A stretch of DNA of 64,000 nucleotides from Pelodera strongyloides (Eukaryota; Nematoda; Chromadorea; Rhabditida; Rhabditidae): assembly GCA_036852015.1 (NCBI GenBank), contig JAANDG010000144.1:62001-126000 (forward strand), read 5' to 3'. Shown piece by piece: positions 44,958-57,217 of this stretch (position 1 is its first letter; every line of letters begins with the position of its first letter). Both the position numbers and the translations under genes were made by a program. The notes under the pieces were generated by a model. That model was given only the letters and a program-made list of their open reading frames with translations, ran no database searches and had not been told where the DNA came from.

Positions 44958-47900
44958 ATGAGCTATAACCATTTATTTAAAATTGTCGTCGTGGGAGATC
45001 ACAATTGTGGTAAGATTTTGAGATTCTTGGAGCTAAACTAACTTTTTTTACTAAATACGTTTCTCTATTTAATGTATCGATGGATTTAAAATCTCATACA
45101 CTCGTTGTGAATACCCATGTTGTATGTTGGCAGCTTTATTTCTATAACTCGTACAATATGAGAACGAAGTAGGTCTTTGGAGCTTAACTATATAGTAGCT
45201 GTACGTCAAGATCTCTTGAATTCCTACTCCTGGATGAGATTTTTTCTGTCTTTTTTTTTTTGCGGCTCACACTTGAGACAATTTACACAAGCGACTGAAG
45301 GGAGATGGGGTGGTCAAAAAAAGTTCTTTTATTTCCGTTTCTCCTCATTAATGATGGAACTCTCAGTTTTTCTTTCCATCTCTGGCACTCTTTTTAGAGA
45401 TATCCTTCCTTCTTTTACGTTACAAATACTTAGGTGAAGGCATTATTTTTATAATACTCCCGCACAATTCGACCAGTGAAATGGTTTATTATTTTACTGA
45501 TGCATATCTTTGCAATACATTATCATACTTATTACCAATATATTGCGTATATATGAAACATCTTGACTTATAACATGATAGCCAGTAACGCCCAGTGTAG
45601 TCTCTAAATTTTTAAATGTTGACAATTATCTCTGCCGCTGCTTGAAATCGGCCTCCTTATTGAAAAGAGAGTTATAAATGAGTAACCAGGTCATGGGAAG
45701 AACCGAATAATTTCACCTCGGTAAATGGGCTAATATAATTGATACCTTTCGTGCAATTGTTAACGAACCGAGCTGTGGTGTTAATGATTTCGATCGTTTA
45801 AAGGGATGCGCTTAGCTTACCATTAGACATATTTTTATTCGTTGTGTCAAACAACAATTGCGAAATTGTGTTTGCATTTAGAATCGACAACGATACATAA
45901 TTGAACGGTATTTGGTGACTCATTTGTTGTTGTGGGAAATGATGATGGTCATTTTTGGAAGTTTTCTAATTCAGTATTAGGGATTAGTAATTGTGGCAGA
46001 GTTCTTCGGACGAAAAGGACACTGTATACAACCGCACAAATCATAATATCACGGAAATCTTTTGCAAACGTATTTGCAACGTATCTTTTTTTGTGTTTCT
46101 TTCATTTTCAGGTGTGTAAGTCGTCGTTTCATTTGGCTCAGTAGCGCCTTAAAATTCGAATTTCTTCTTCTTTGTGCAAGCTGTGCATTCCTTCTTATTA
46201 GACGATAATTTAAATAAATGTTGTTGATAATGTTAATAATTGTCAACATTTATTAAGAAGTGCTGATTTTAATTAATTCTGATTGTGAAAACAATTTATA
46301 GGCTTTCCCGAAACTCAAGGAATGAATTGTCTTATGGTTAGCTTGTCAACTAATACCTTCTATTTGCCCATTTTCCCACATCTTATCTGCATGAAGATCT
46401 AGCCTTTATGTAAGAGTTATATCAGTGGCACACCCGTCGATTGACGGTCACCAAACAGTAGTCGCTCGGTTCCGAACATCGTAATATTTTATGTGAGAGA
46501 TGATGGGATCATCGAAATGGTTGATTGTGTTTTGCTAGCGAAGATTTACGAGCAAACTACAGACAGTGAAAATGAAGAGATTTCGAAAAAATTAACTTAC
46601 TCTATCTTTCTGCATTATTGTATGACAGTGTTTTGCGCTGAAAAACTTGCAACGCTTTTTTTAAACTGCTAACACAGGGCTGTTTTGCAGAGCTGCTGAA
46701 ATTTTGCTTGGTTTAACTAGCGATTATGGCGCACTTTGTGCACGTTCAAAAAGAATGCAAACACTGTTTTCACATAGTTTTTATGCGTGTTTCTGTTGTT
46801 TACGAAACCCTTCCTTCACAATCGAGCTCTTGAAAAGTACAGACAATTAAAGCTATGGGTTCAAAATAGGTCTTCTTGGGCTTGAAGGACAACAATTATT
46901 CTAATTTTGTCTAATGTGTGGTTTGGGTCAAAAATTGGTCTAGACATTGGGTTGAACAATAAATAAAGCGTATGAAACTAATAATTTTAGGAAAATCATG
47001 CATTTTGCTACGATTCGCGGAGAATTCATTCCGTGTGGACCACATCAGTACGCTGGGAGTGGATTTCAAATTGAAAACGATTAAATTGGGACGGGACAAG
47101 ATTAGACTCGAACTGTGGGACACCGCGGGTATGGAGAGGTGAGCGAAAGTTTGTAAATTAAAGGACAAAGGTGTTTTCCTTTTTAAACACTTAGCATCAT
47201 GAATATATATAACACATTACACTGTATTTTTGGTCCATTATCTGCTACGTCGATGTCTCGGTCTTTATAGACTGCGTTTCTAAAGGGTGCATCCCTTTTC
47301 CAAGGTTTGCGTCGAATTTCGAATCGCCGTTTTGACATTCTTCTTCGTATGTAGGGCCTTGCTAGGCTGTACCAACAGTGCTCACAATGAATAAATATCC
47401 TGCTTAAAGCTTTGATTCGCGGCGTTGTTTGTTTATGGTTTTATGATACTTGGAATTCGGGAAATGGTCTGGTGCTTAGTTTCCAGTTGTTTGTCTTGTT
47501 ATTGCATATGATATAGGGGAAACTTTGGGGTGGTGGGACTAAGGTAAACAATGGTTCCCTTTCTTACCTTTTGTATCGTGGTAACTCTTCGCGGATCCGA
47601 TTACAGTTAAAATCACGAAGAAGTGACTCATTGTCTTCGCCATTTGCGGCACCAGTGTTATGTACACATCTTAGAAGGGATTGGTTAGTGAATGTTAGTT
47701 GCTTGCACGGAGCCTTAGATACAACGCTGTGTCACACCGCTAACCTGGGGGTCGTCTGGCGAGTAGTATGTTTTCTAATTTAATTTAGTTATAATTTTTT
47801 ATACATAGAATTGTATTACTTAGACTTCTTTACATTTCGTTTTAATTCTCCTAGTTTGTTAGCAATGGCACACTAACTATATTCTTAGAATGTATTTCAA

Positions 47901-50347
47901 TTTATACCTTGTCATCAATTCGTCTTCCATACCCATGTTGCGAAAGAAATATAAATTCACCTTTTCAAATACTAGCGGTTGCATTATAGTATCATTAAAA
48001 GTAACATTCGCGCATTTAACTCGCTGATTGGTGCCTAGAACACCTAACAGTTGCTCACTTGTTGATGTATTGCGCGGCAAAATGGCAACGCGTCAACACA
48101 TTCATATTATATTACACAATGTCCGGTTTGGGGATGCGGCGAATGCCGAGTGTGCAAATTTGCATATGAAGCGTGCCGTCGAAATAGTGTTTTGACTGCC
48201 CACCGTGTTGTTACAACAATACAAAATCGAACACAATAGGGAACACGCTATGCTATAGGCACAATGGTACGGACGGGGAGGTGGTTAACTATTTGATTAC
48301 TGGTACGCTCGAATGCACCATAACATGTCTATTTTTAACAGCTATGCGTCCGAGTACAGTGTCGAATCGGTATTATTAACGTGACTAGGTGAACAGGGTA
48401 AATTCCAAAATTACTGTCAGTGTAGAATATGCAGCATAGATTACTGTACTATTCAGGTACCGGACGATCTACAATTCGTATTATCACTCTGCTCACGGTG
48501 TCATGTGCGTCTATGACCTAACAAGCGAGAAGAGCTTTCAAAACTTGGAAAATTATTGGCTGAAGGTTAATATTATTATGTTGCTTGGAGCCTACACGTT
48601 CAAGACTTGCTTACAACTTTTGTTCATTATTTGTGAACTTTTTTTTCTAACCATAAGACACACAATAAAGTATATAATTCGCTTTAGTATGATGTCTTTA
48701 AGTAATTCTCGAGCTTTATTTTATTTCTCTCAGGAAATAAAACAACATGCTCCTCCGAATGCAGTTCTTATGCTCGTCGGTAACAAGGCCGATCTTGAGG
48801 ACGATAGAAAGGTTGTGCAGTGATTTCAGAAACATTTATTGTATTTTTATGTTATAATTGTCTCCTATGGACAGTTGATTTTACGTATTTTGTTTTTATT
48901 ATTTAACATTTGCACTCGGACTTTCAACGTGAAGGAGCGGTTATACATCTGAGACTAATTATGGGCGCTCTTACATATGTAGTGTTTTCGCACGTTGTTC
49001 TCGCGCAAAAAAAAACGAGTGCAATGTGGTCTTGGTGAAACCTTAATTAGCTTACACTTTCTGAGAGACGTGATTCCTACCCCTTCCTTGTAGTCGAAAG
49101 GAGACGAAAGGGGAGCCAGAATCATTTTTTATTGAACATTCATGCAATTTATCTTCCAAATATCATACCACCTTAATAATACACATTATCATCTTGTTTA
49201 GATAACACACTCTTTCCAAAAGAGTTATGTTTACTACGTTATATAAGCTATGTGCCCCGAAAACGAATCTGTTAATTAAGCGAAGCGGTCGAACAGTTCG
49301 AAGAGCCACTTGTAAAAGCAATATGTTTGACCAAATTGGTCTAAGGACCCACTCTTTGGGTCACAAACTAGTCCACTGGGACCCCTTTCGAAAACACTCA
49401 CTGTCCACTAGAACATTCAATATGTGAACAGGGAACTACATGCTAATCCAAAGAAAAGACTTACCCAGAAACAAATTATCGAAAATGATATTTTCACTCT
49501 TCTTCTGCGAAATATTGGAAGAATAGTTGAACGTATTACTTTATGTTTTGTCCCTAAATTGTATATTATTTAGGTCGACTTTGATCGTGCAGAAAAGCTG
49601 GCTGCTAAATTGGGTGTCTCTTTGTATGAAGTATCTGCGAAAACAGGTCTGTTTTTTACGACAATGTCTCCCCTCTCTCTTCTTCGCCCCTTTGCCTGGG
49701 AAAGAGAGGACAACTGTGTGCCCGTGTGGCCTAATGGATAAGGCGTCTGACTTCTAATCAGAAGATTGTCGGTTCGATCCCGGCCATGGGCTTATGTTTT
49801 GCAGTATTGAAATTTTTTCGTACTTTCTTAATATAAAAATGTTAATTATAGGTATTAACTGCGAGGATGCTTTCCACACTCTTGCTGCCGCAATGAGAGA
49901 TCGCGTTTGCGCAGCGAATATGCATTCGGGTACATCTTTCAAAGATTATGATCAAAATCATTGATGGTTGTGATTTGATTCAACTGGAATTTATCGTAAT
50001 TTCCAAACACAGAGTATAATTCATAAGTCATTGTATTATTTGAATATGATTTTATAGATGACTCCGATGAGGCTGAACACTACAGTAGCGCGTTCCACGT
50101 GGATGGAGTTGTTGGGAATGACAAAAAGGTTTGATATTGAAATACAATGAGATACCCTCGCATACTGAACTTTCAAATACGGTGGCTAACCTGAACACCA
50201 ACAGCAACTTCTTCAAAAAGAGAAGTTGTACTCCATCGAAAGTGTTTGAATCGTTGCGTTTTTCTTGTAATTTCATAATTTAATCATTTGTAGAAATCAC
50301 AAATCCCATCATGCTGCCAGTCTGCTCCACCTCCTGCATTCGTCTAA
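44958..50347 (+). CDS. Rab-family small GTPase, atypical
   Basis: Eight exons: 44958-45009, 46991-47138, 48457-48565, 48734-48811, 49574-49646, 49852-49929, 50058-50128, 50294-50347 (TAA); 220 residues, phases consistent. G-motifs: P-loop GDHNCGKS (13-20), switch I with ST-L-GVDFKLKTI (Thr38), WDTAGMER (61-67), GNKAD and VSAKTG. The RabF-like GVDFKLKT and YYHSAHGVMCVYD show it is a Rab, nearest in feel to the Rab1/8/10/35/30 group, but I cannot fix the subfamily. Odd points: the switch II Gln is Met65; the P-loop has His-Asn-Cys where Rabs have Ser-Gly-Val; and the only Cys pair near the end (IPSCCQSAPPPAFV) is followed by ten residues. Introns 1 and 2 are long (2.0 and 1.3 kb) with no gene seen in them; an intron after exon 5 holds a tRNA-Arg. 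Confidence 0.88.
49720..49792 (+). tRNA. tRNA-Arg (TCT), intron-less
   Basis: Acceptor GCCCGTG / CATGGGC, D-arm GTGGCCTAATGGATAAGGC, anticodon stem TCTGA/TCAGA with loop CTTCTAA (anticodon TCT), T-arm GTCGGTTCGATCCCGGC. It lies in an intron of the Rab gene on the same strand. Confidence 0.93.
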
Positions 50348-53300
50348 ACGCATTTACCACTCTTCGATCTTAAAATGAGTCTTCATTGTAGAGGATTCAA
50401 CATTTAGACATTGCGCTCTATTGACAGCACTGTGCCAATTTTTGTTTTAATTTTGAAGATTATTTTGGAACTTCGTGTCGCATTAAGGCACTTTATTTAA
50501 CGTTACGTGCACTTCTGCATATTTACAAATGGTACTAATTTGTTCCCGATGCCCTCATCTTATCTGCCTTATCTCTTATTACGCTTTCACTAGGAGCGTC
50601 GTTGCCCATTTCGACATATTGTCAAACTTTGTTAATGATTTCACTTAAAAAAGTTAATTGGTATTTCGTTTATCTGGCTCAATATATACAGTTTGTATTT
50701 TGTACTTTGGCGTTGTTTAATGCTTTTCTGTCCACGTCGTTGTTCATAGTCGTTGTTCATATACGAATTTTGAAGGCTCCGCTTTAAGATGAATATTTAA
50801 GAGCCCATTATTATCCATATGGTAATACGAAGTATTGTTCTATGTGAGCGAAAGTCCTTATATATGATTCTCTCAAAAGTTATAAGAAATCGTTAATCGG
50901 CTACATATTTTCCTTTACTTCTCCTCGGATAATTAGGATATGATGGAATTGACAAACCGTGAATAATTCGTTTTTTTTTTCACCATCCGGTTTTTCATTG
51001 AAACTATCACATTATCACACCACGTCTCTGCAATTATGATTATGTTCTTTGCTATACTTACATCTTCGTGCAGATTAACAACTTCTCCAAAGCCTTTCGA
51101 TTGCAGTTTCACATTTTCTGATTCTTTCTGTGTAATCGAGGACCGTTGACGGGTTATTATGCTCTCAATTATGTTCATCAGTTTTTCTGTCATCAGATTT
51201 TCCTGATTTGTTTTCTATTATTCTTTTTGTGGCTAAAGATTTGAATAAATTTATTTAAGGATTATATCTGTTACGCGTCTACATAACAGCAAAACCGTCC
51301 ATGGTTTCAACATAACAGCAAAATGGTAAGGTCACGGATTGTCTTATGCATGCGCAGCGATGAAATCATCTACACTTCTTTGGTAGATGTACAACTTCGT
51401 CTCTAAGAACTAAATGGTTGCATTTTGGAAATGGGTCTGCATGCAAATTAGAGTGGTGTGGGTGCGTGGGCCAAAGGCTCTAATCCGCCCACCCCGACCG
51501 TCATCGCTTTCTTTGGTGCGCTCGTAAGGGGAGGCTCTGTTTGTACGACGAATCATTGCGATGCAGACGGTCCGACCAACTGAGAATGACTGAATGAAGA
51601 AAGAATGAAGCCGTTCACACACACGACACCCATAGACAATACACACTCAACCACACCATATGCTTTTATTGAGTGAATGCTTTTGAAACTGCTGTCAATC
51701 TTGAGTTGGGGCAGCTTTGATGTTTACAGCTTTCCTTCACAAAGTCTCAAAATATTCACAGTATCAGGGTCTTTTTTTGTGGTGATGTCTTTCTGCTATG
51801 CCTTTTATTTTTTTACAATTATTGTCTTAATAATAATAATTATTATTAAAAGTTGTATAGTTTTTCTTTTCCTTTTGCAAGCAAGTGCAACAAATTTTGC
51901 ATGTGTGGTTTCATTTGTTCATCGACAAAATTTCAATGTCGTTTTCGCGATCTTCATATGTTCCTATAATAATAAGAGATGCCGGGAACAACTTTCTGTT
52001 CAATACTGATATGCAGCAAAGAGTGATCAACTTAGAACTTCATTCACGGCTCAATTATCCATGTTTTATCATTATTTATTTGCCGTCTTTTTCACAAGGA
52101 ACAAGAAAAACTCCTTTGTTTTGGGATTACCTGCTTCCCTAGACTGTTGCTGCTTGTGATCTATGTTGTCATGCAAATACTCTATTTGTGTACTGCTACT
52201 TACACAAATAACAGTGTGTACTACTCTCTGGAGACAGTTGGTTTTTTTAGGTCTCCTGCAGGTTTTTCACCTAGTTACCAGTTGTATAGTTTGCTAGTCT
52301 CATCTATAAGACAGCGAACTTACACCGTTTGCAGCTTAAGTGTGTACTTTGGGGATTACTGTCATTGTTTCGCGGTGGTAGAATCTTCAAAAAGGACCTT
52401 TACACAAGTGAGAAGCCAGTTTCGAAATTCTTGAGCTTGGTATTGGCAACTCCTATTGCATGTATTTAGTTGCAAAACAATCCAACTAGTAACTCTTTAC
52501 TGAGCGTTCATAACTTTTTTTTGTATACAAGCAGATTGTATTAATCGGTTGTTGCGATATGATATTTTGTCAACGATTCCCATAGAACAACATTGTCCTC
52601 CTGTTGGTTTTTTTACTTGCGTGCTGCATACTTATTTTATATTGCACCTGGCAATAACCATATGTTTCAAGACAATGAAAACAGTTTTATCTATTTATTT
52701 GTTTCGCACAAGTGTAATGTTGGAGATCCAGAAGTGATGTAAAACGGCTGTCATATCCAGAAGTCATATTTGGCCTAGACCGAACTGTTAAAGTCAAAAA
52801 AGCGTCTTAAATACGCATTTGATCTTTAAAATCTGGCTTTCAAATCACACCTGAAATTCAAATACATCACAAAAAGAGTGTCATTTGATCGAATCCGATT
52901 CATCTCTAATATATAACTAGTTTTTTTTTTTGAGCTGACTGTTTCTTGTCCTTGCACATCGCGATCGCTATTCACGTAGATTTTCGTTCTGAATCATTGA
53001 CTAGGTAAATCTCGGAGCCGCTTTACACCTTCTACGCATCTTAGTTAAACTGGCATCATCTGGCACGCGTCCGGTTTGAACCCAGTCGGGTCCTCTCTAT
53101 TCTATCTTCTCTTTGCACAGTCTCTTCGGGTAAAGTTACTCGATCGCGCCGTGTTCCACACTGTGTGCGCTTTGGATTGCCAGGGGTTACCGCCGGCTAG
53201 AAGGGGGAAGGGACGTGTGCGGGGTGATGAATCCATTCACAGTACAGAAGCGGAGAGCCTGACCAGTACATCAACAAACATACATCATCACTCAGATGAG

Positions 53301-53924
53301 GCGTTCCGCGATCAGAAGCCGGTGATCTTCGTTCAGCGGTTACCACAATTGAGAACACCCATCATCTTTGCGATAACGACAAAACACTTTGCCTACACCT
53401 TGCTCCCGTATTTCTTTGATGTTGGTTATTCTAATACAATTCTTAATGCCTACCAACAATTTACTGAATTGTGTCGTTTTCTCTGGTTGTTATATGTTTA
53501 TGTTGAAGTTGTTCGCGTGCTGACTGTCTATGCAGACGGTCCGACGATTGTAAATTTGAAACAAGTGTGCACTTCCATTTCTCAGTGACTTCACTTATTG
53601 TCTTGTCAGTGCCATCGATTGATTGGATTTTCAGATTTATCGATTAATTTCGGTTATTGCTCTCGAATCCCTCCAGGCCTTCGGCCACAACGATTCGATG
53701 CAGATCCTTTCTGTAAATGTTCCCTAAACGACCAAAATCGACCACCACGCTCGAGCAGAACACGCGATCACAAATATGTTGTAATATAAATATTAAAGTA
53801 CGTGCAGTTCTTTAACTAAGAATTAAAAATACTCCGATGTATGACAATAAACAAAAATATGTGACAAAAACCAAATCGCTCATAAGAAAGACCGATATCC
53901 TACTTATATTCCTACCCATTTCAG
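50348..53924. other. long stretch without a confident gene
   Basis: It should contain the Rab 3' UTR and the missing 5' exons of the LAPTM-like gene. A 40-base exon candidate at 52335-52374 ends in a GTGGTA donor, is in the right phase to join 53925 and encodes DYCHCFA before TGTYVIAW. A 170-codon frame at 53076-53588 has no domain. Nothing else is supportable. Confidence 0.35.
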
Positions 53925-55145
53925 ACGGGTACCTATGTGATAGCGTGGTTCGAGCTGCTGCTTATTGTGACGAACAGTATTTGTAAGGCGTTCGGATTTT
54001 TGGATACCGCATGGAATTGGGAACTACTCTTCCTTGTGGTTGACTCGGTTGCTGTCACTTCCCTTTTATATGGCATCAACCGACAACGAGCTGCCTTTCT
54101 TCAACCTTTTGTTGTTTTAAATGTAAGTTCACTTCACTCACGCTCACAACGAACATTGTCAGCTGAAGACATGCATACTATTCATTTAGCACGACATAGT
54201 TATTTACTTGTATCAAATTCACATAGTCCGGACTCCGGACGACATTACAAATAGAGCTAGACAATAGATAATGTGAATGTTTAGATAATGACGATATCGC
54301 TTCTAATTCTCCTCACAGTATTCTTTGGGTCGGCCACGATCGACCAACATTCCTATGCGGGTGAATATGTGGAAATGGAATTGAGAGAGAGTGCGCAGAC
54401 ACTGGCAAAGTTGATGCACGTCGAGCAGAAGAATGGTAAGATTAGTAGTTAAAAATTAAAAAGGACTACAGTTGTAATCAAATGCGTGACACGTGTAGAT
54501 ATAACTTTGAGGTATCTATACCTAATAGTGCTATTGCATAGTCGATTAGATTAAATACAAAAATTGTCGGTAACACTTTGTAAACAAAAAGTTATGTGGG
54601 ATTAGTTGTGAAATCACTGTTCACAAGTTGTTGAGTCCCTATTGTAAACCGTATGAGTTTACAATAATTCTCGAAGCCACGTAAGATTGAATGTATTTCG
54701 AATGATCATCTTCAATTTCAGTCGTGCAATTGGTCGGTGCCTTCTCAGCTCTTCTCATTGGAATTTCCACACTTGTTCATCTTTGGTTCTTTAAGATTGT
54801 TGTTAATTGTGCTCAATACTTTCGGTTATTGGAAAAGGAGAGCGTGGGTTTTCCGGTATTCGAATTTATTGAATAGTTTTTCTCATCGTAATACACCATA
54901 CTTATTGACTTATAAAAGAACGAATGTGAACTATACATAGTTATGTGCGCAGGCGTAGGTGCAATATACAACCTTATTAAGCGTTATTTGTATTCTCACT
55001 GTCTACATATTATTTGGATATTAAAGATAGTGTACTATGGATGATTTGCTTCCAGGTAGATGTCCAACTCGATGCTAATCCTGAACGAGTGGACACCGCA
55101 GACGACGAATCACATTTAGCGAAAGATCATCCCGGTTTAGTATAA
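53925..55145 (+). CDS. LAPTM-like multi-pass membrane protein, 5' end unresolved
   Basis: Exons 53925-54122, 54285-54435, 54722-54855, 55056-55145 (TAA), in matching phase. The order is: TM (YVIAWFELLLIVTNSICKAF), TM (WELLFLVVDSVAVTSLLYGI), a conserved turn NRQRAAFLQPFVVLN, TM (ITISLLILLTVFFGS-type), an acidic loop, TM (VGAFSALLIGISTLVHLWFF) and an acidic cytoplasmic tail ending HPGLV. This order, with a short charged NRQRAAFLQPF linker between TM2 and TM3, matches the LAPTM/DUF7027-type family common in nematodes as I remember it. LAPTM proteins sit in late endosomes and lysosomes. The N-terminal Cys motif and start Met must lie upstream. Alternatively a signal-peptide-like start exists at 54288, but the phase fits the longer gene. 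Confidence 0.6.
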
Positions 55146-55469
55146 AGTATTTTCACACAGTTATGTATTGGACAATTTTCTGCGACAGCATGCATGTCGG
55201 TAAATACATATCGCTAACACAGTATGTTGCAGTCTCCGTGAGATTCTTAGTGATGACAAGTAGTGTATTTCGCAATTCACGGGTGTTACTTTCGGTCAAA
55301 AAAAACTGCAAAAGTAATTGTTTTCGAAGGAAAATCTGAACATATGTGTTTACTCATGTGGTGGCTTGGCATGTGGTGGAGAATATTAAATGTGATTGAG
55401 AACAGATGAAAGCATTGTCCTGACTTCAATCCACATAGCCTGTAAAAACCAGTCGTCCTGAACGCAACG

Positions 55470-55904
55470 ATGAAGATGATCCGCCAGGCTTTGTTTGTAT
55501 TTGTCCTGCTCACTCTTCTGGGAACTTCCATCGTCAATGCTTGGGTAGGTCAAAATACGATTTAACCCGAATTGAAACTTTCCTTACCAGAAGTAGGAAA
55601 CAGCTGCCAATATTTCAACAATATTTAACTGAATTCTACATAAACATATCCGTGTCTTGTTTTCACATAGCTGTTAACAACTGTGTTGGTACGGCAACGC
55701 AATTATCCGATTACTTAGTAAATATACGTTAGTTCATAGAAGTCTAAAATGCTACAAGTTTAAAGTAGTTGATGCAAAACCGTTATTTTGCAGTGTACCA
55801 AGGACGACGACTGCAAAGCATTCAAGCATCAATTCAACGCAACCTGTGAAAACTGCATGGGCTACCGCATGTGCATTCCTGAGGGCAAATACTGTGGATT
55901 TTGA
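55470..55904 (+). CDS. secreted six-cysteine mini-protein precursor (61 aa)
   Basis: Two exons, 55470-55544 and 55794-55904 (TGA), phase 0. Exon 1 is exactly a signal peptide (MKMIRQALFVFVLLTLLGTS, then IVNAW). Exon 2 encodes the mature 36 residues with six Cys spaced C-x5-C-x10-C-x2-C-x5-C-x6-C, ending CGF. The one-exon-per-domain layout, small size and six Cys recall knottin, defensin or antistasin-like peptides. An antimicrobial or inhibitor role is inference only; the family is not recognised. Confidence 0.75.
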
Positions 55905-57217
55905 AAATTGTCGTTAAAGTGAAATAAACTTGTTTACACATCAAAAGAATAATTTTTTCTGGAATAGAGCTTAATATTCAGATAACAAGCAAAAATTAAA
56001 CGTGTTTTCATAAACGCCGCGCGGAAATGTTTTTTTGCGGTCCGCACAACTTATACTATGACGAGAATATCCATTTTGGTTACATCCGTTTTTTATACAA
56101 TGTCGTTCATATTTCTCTTATATTGGTTGCACAAATTGTACGTTTTTGTGTTAATCAGGCACCAGTCATCAGCTCATCTAACAATAAGGATACACACAAA
56201 TGAAGCCACTTGCGCAAATACAATTCACAGTTTATTCAAGAACACTCTTTATAAATGCTGACATATAAAACAAAACAAAATGCAGTTAAATATTAACGTT
56301 AGCTTAGTAGACAATTAGCATTGTTATCAGATTAATAGTTAACAACAGAATGCCAAAACGACTGTCGTAGGGTGATTCTGGGGGTAAGTAACGACTGGCA
56401 TAGTCAAAAGTAAATTGAGTTAACATTAGTCAAACTTGAAACAAGAACGGCTCGGAGATCTAGGAAGTCGTCCGGCGCTTCCAAAAAATGTCTTCCAACA
56501 AATTATGACACAGCTCTTGGCGCAGTTGCAGCATATTTAGCATTAGCAGCAAGGCTGCTCAAGAGTAAATATAAAAACATGAACTCAAATCTACAAACCA
56601 CTAAACTCTAGCAACACAATCGTTAGTAAACAATCAGGAAATATAGAGTAAGATAGGTATATAACAAACAAACAAGTAGCAGCAAAGTAACTAGGTAGAA
56701 TGCGAAAGCGTAGTCGAGAGGTAACTGACCACTAGATCCAAAACATATGACAGATAGCTACTTTAGGTAGGTAGATTACGCAGGTAAATGCACTAGACAA
56801 ACTGTAAGGGCAAGAACTTGAACTTGTTCAAACCTATACACCTATTTATGAAGCACTACACAATTATTATGAATAAAACTACAACTGGCGGAACTTACGC
56901 CGGGAAATAAATAGAACTTTGCCATTTAAAATAGTCAAATTAATAAGTGAGTGATACGGATAATTAGCTAAAATGTTACTGCATACGGAATGTCCAAAGA
57001 AAATAAAGAGAAAAGAAACCGGTGTTGCTGACTGATCGATGATTATTGATGACGTAATGATTACTTTTTTGCCGCCGCCTCCTAGAATGGATTTCAGTAA
57101 GCGAGCTTGTAAAATGTTCAACAAATTAGGAGTACGAATTTTAATTTGTTGTGAGTAAAATTCGTATCAGATTATAAATCAGAAAACTGCACTTATGGAA
57201 GTAAAAAGATAATTTAC
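55905..57217. other. intergenic, convergent 3' regions
   Basis: Between the six-Cys peptide gene (+) and the last confident exon of the large minus-strand gene. The minus-strand gene's true stop may be here: an acceptor at 57107 would lead, after three codons, to a TGA at 57097-57095. Otherwise AT-rich and empty. Confidence 0.4.
55923..55928 (+). promoter_or_regulatory. polyadenylation signal AATAAA of the six-Cys peptide gene
   Basis: Exact AATAAA 19 bases after the stop codon, giving a very short 3' UTR as expected for a small secreted peptide gene. Confidence 0.6.

Noticed and set aside
53076..53588. 170-codon plus-strand ORF
   Set aside because: No Met start at its 5' end, no domain, mixed composition and no splice join in phase to the LAPTM-like exon; likely chance.
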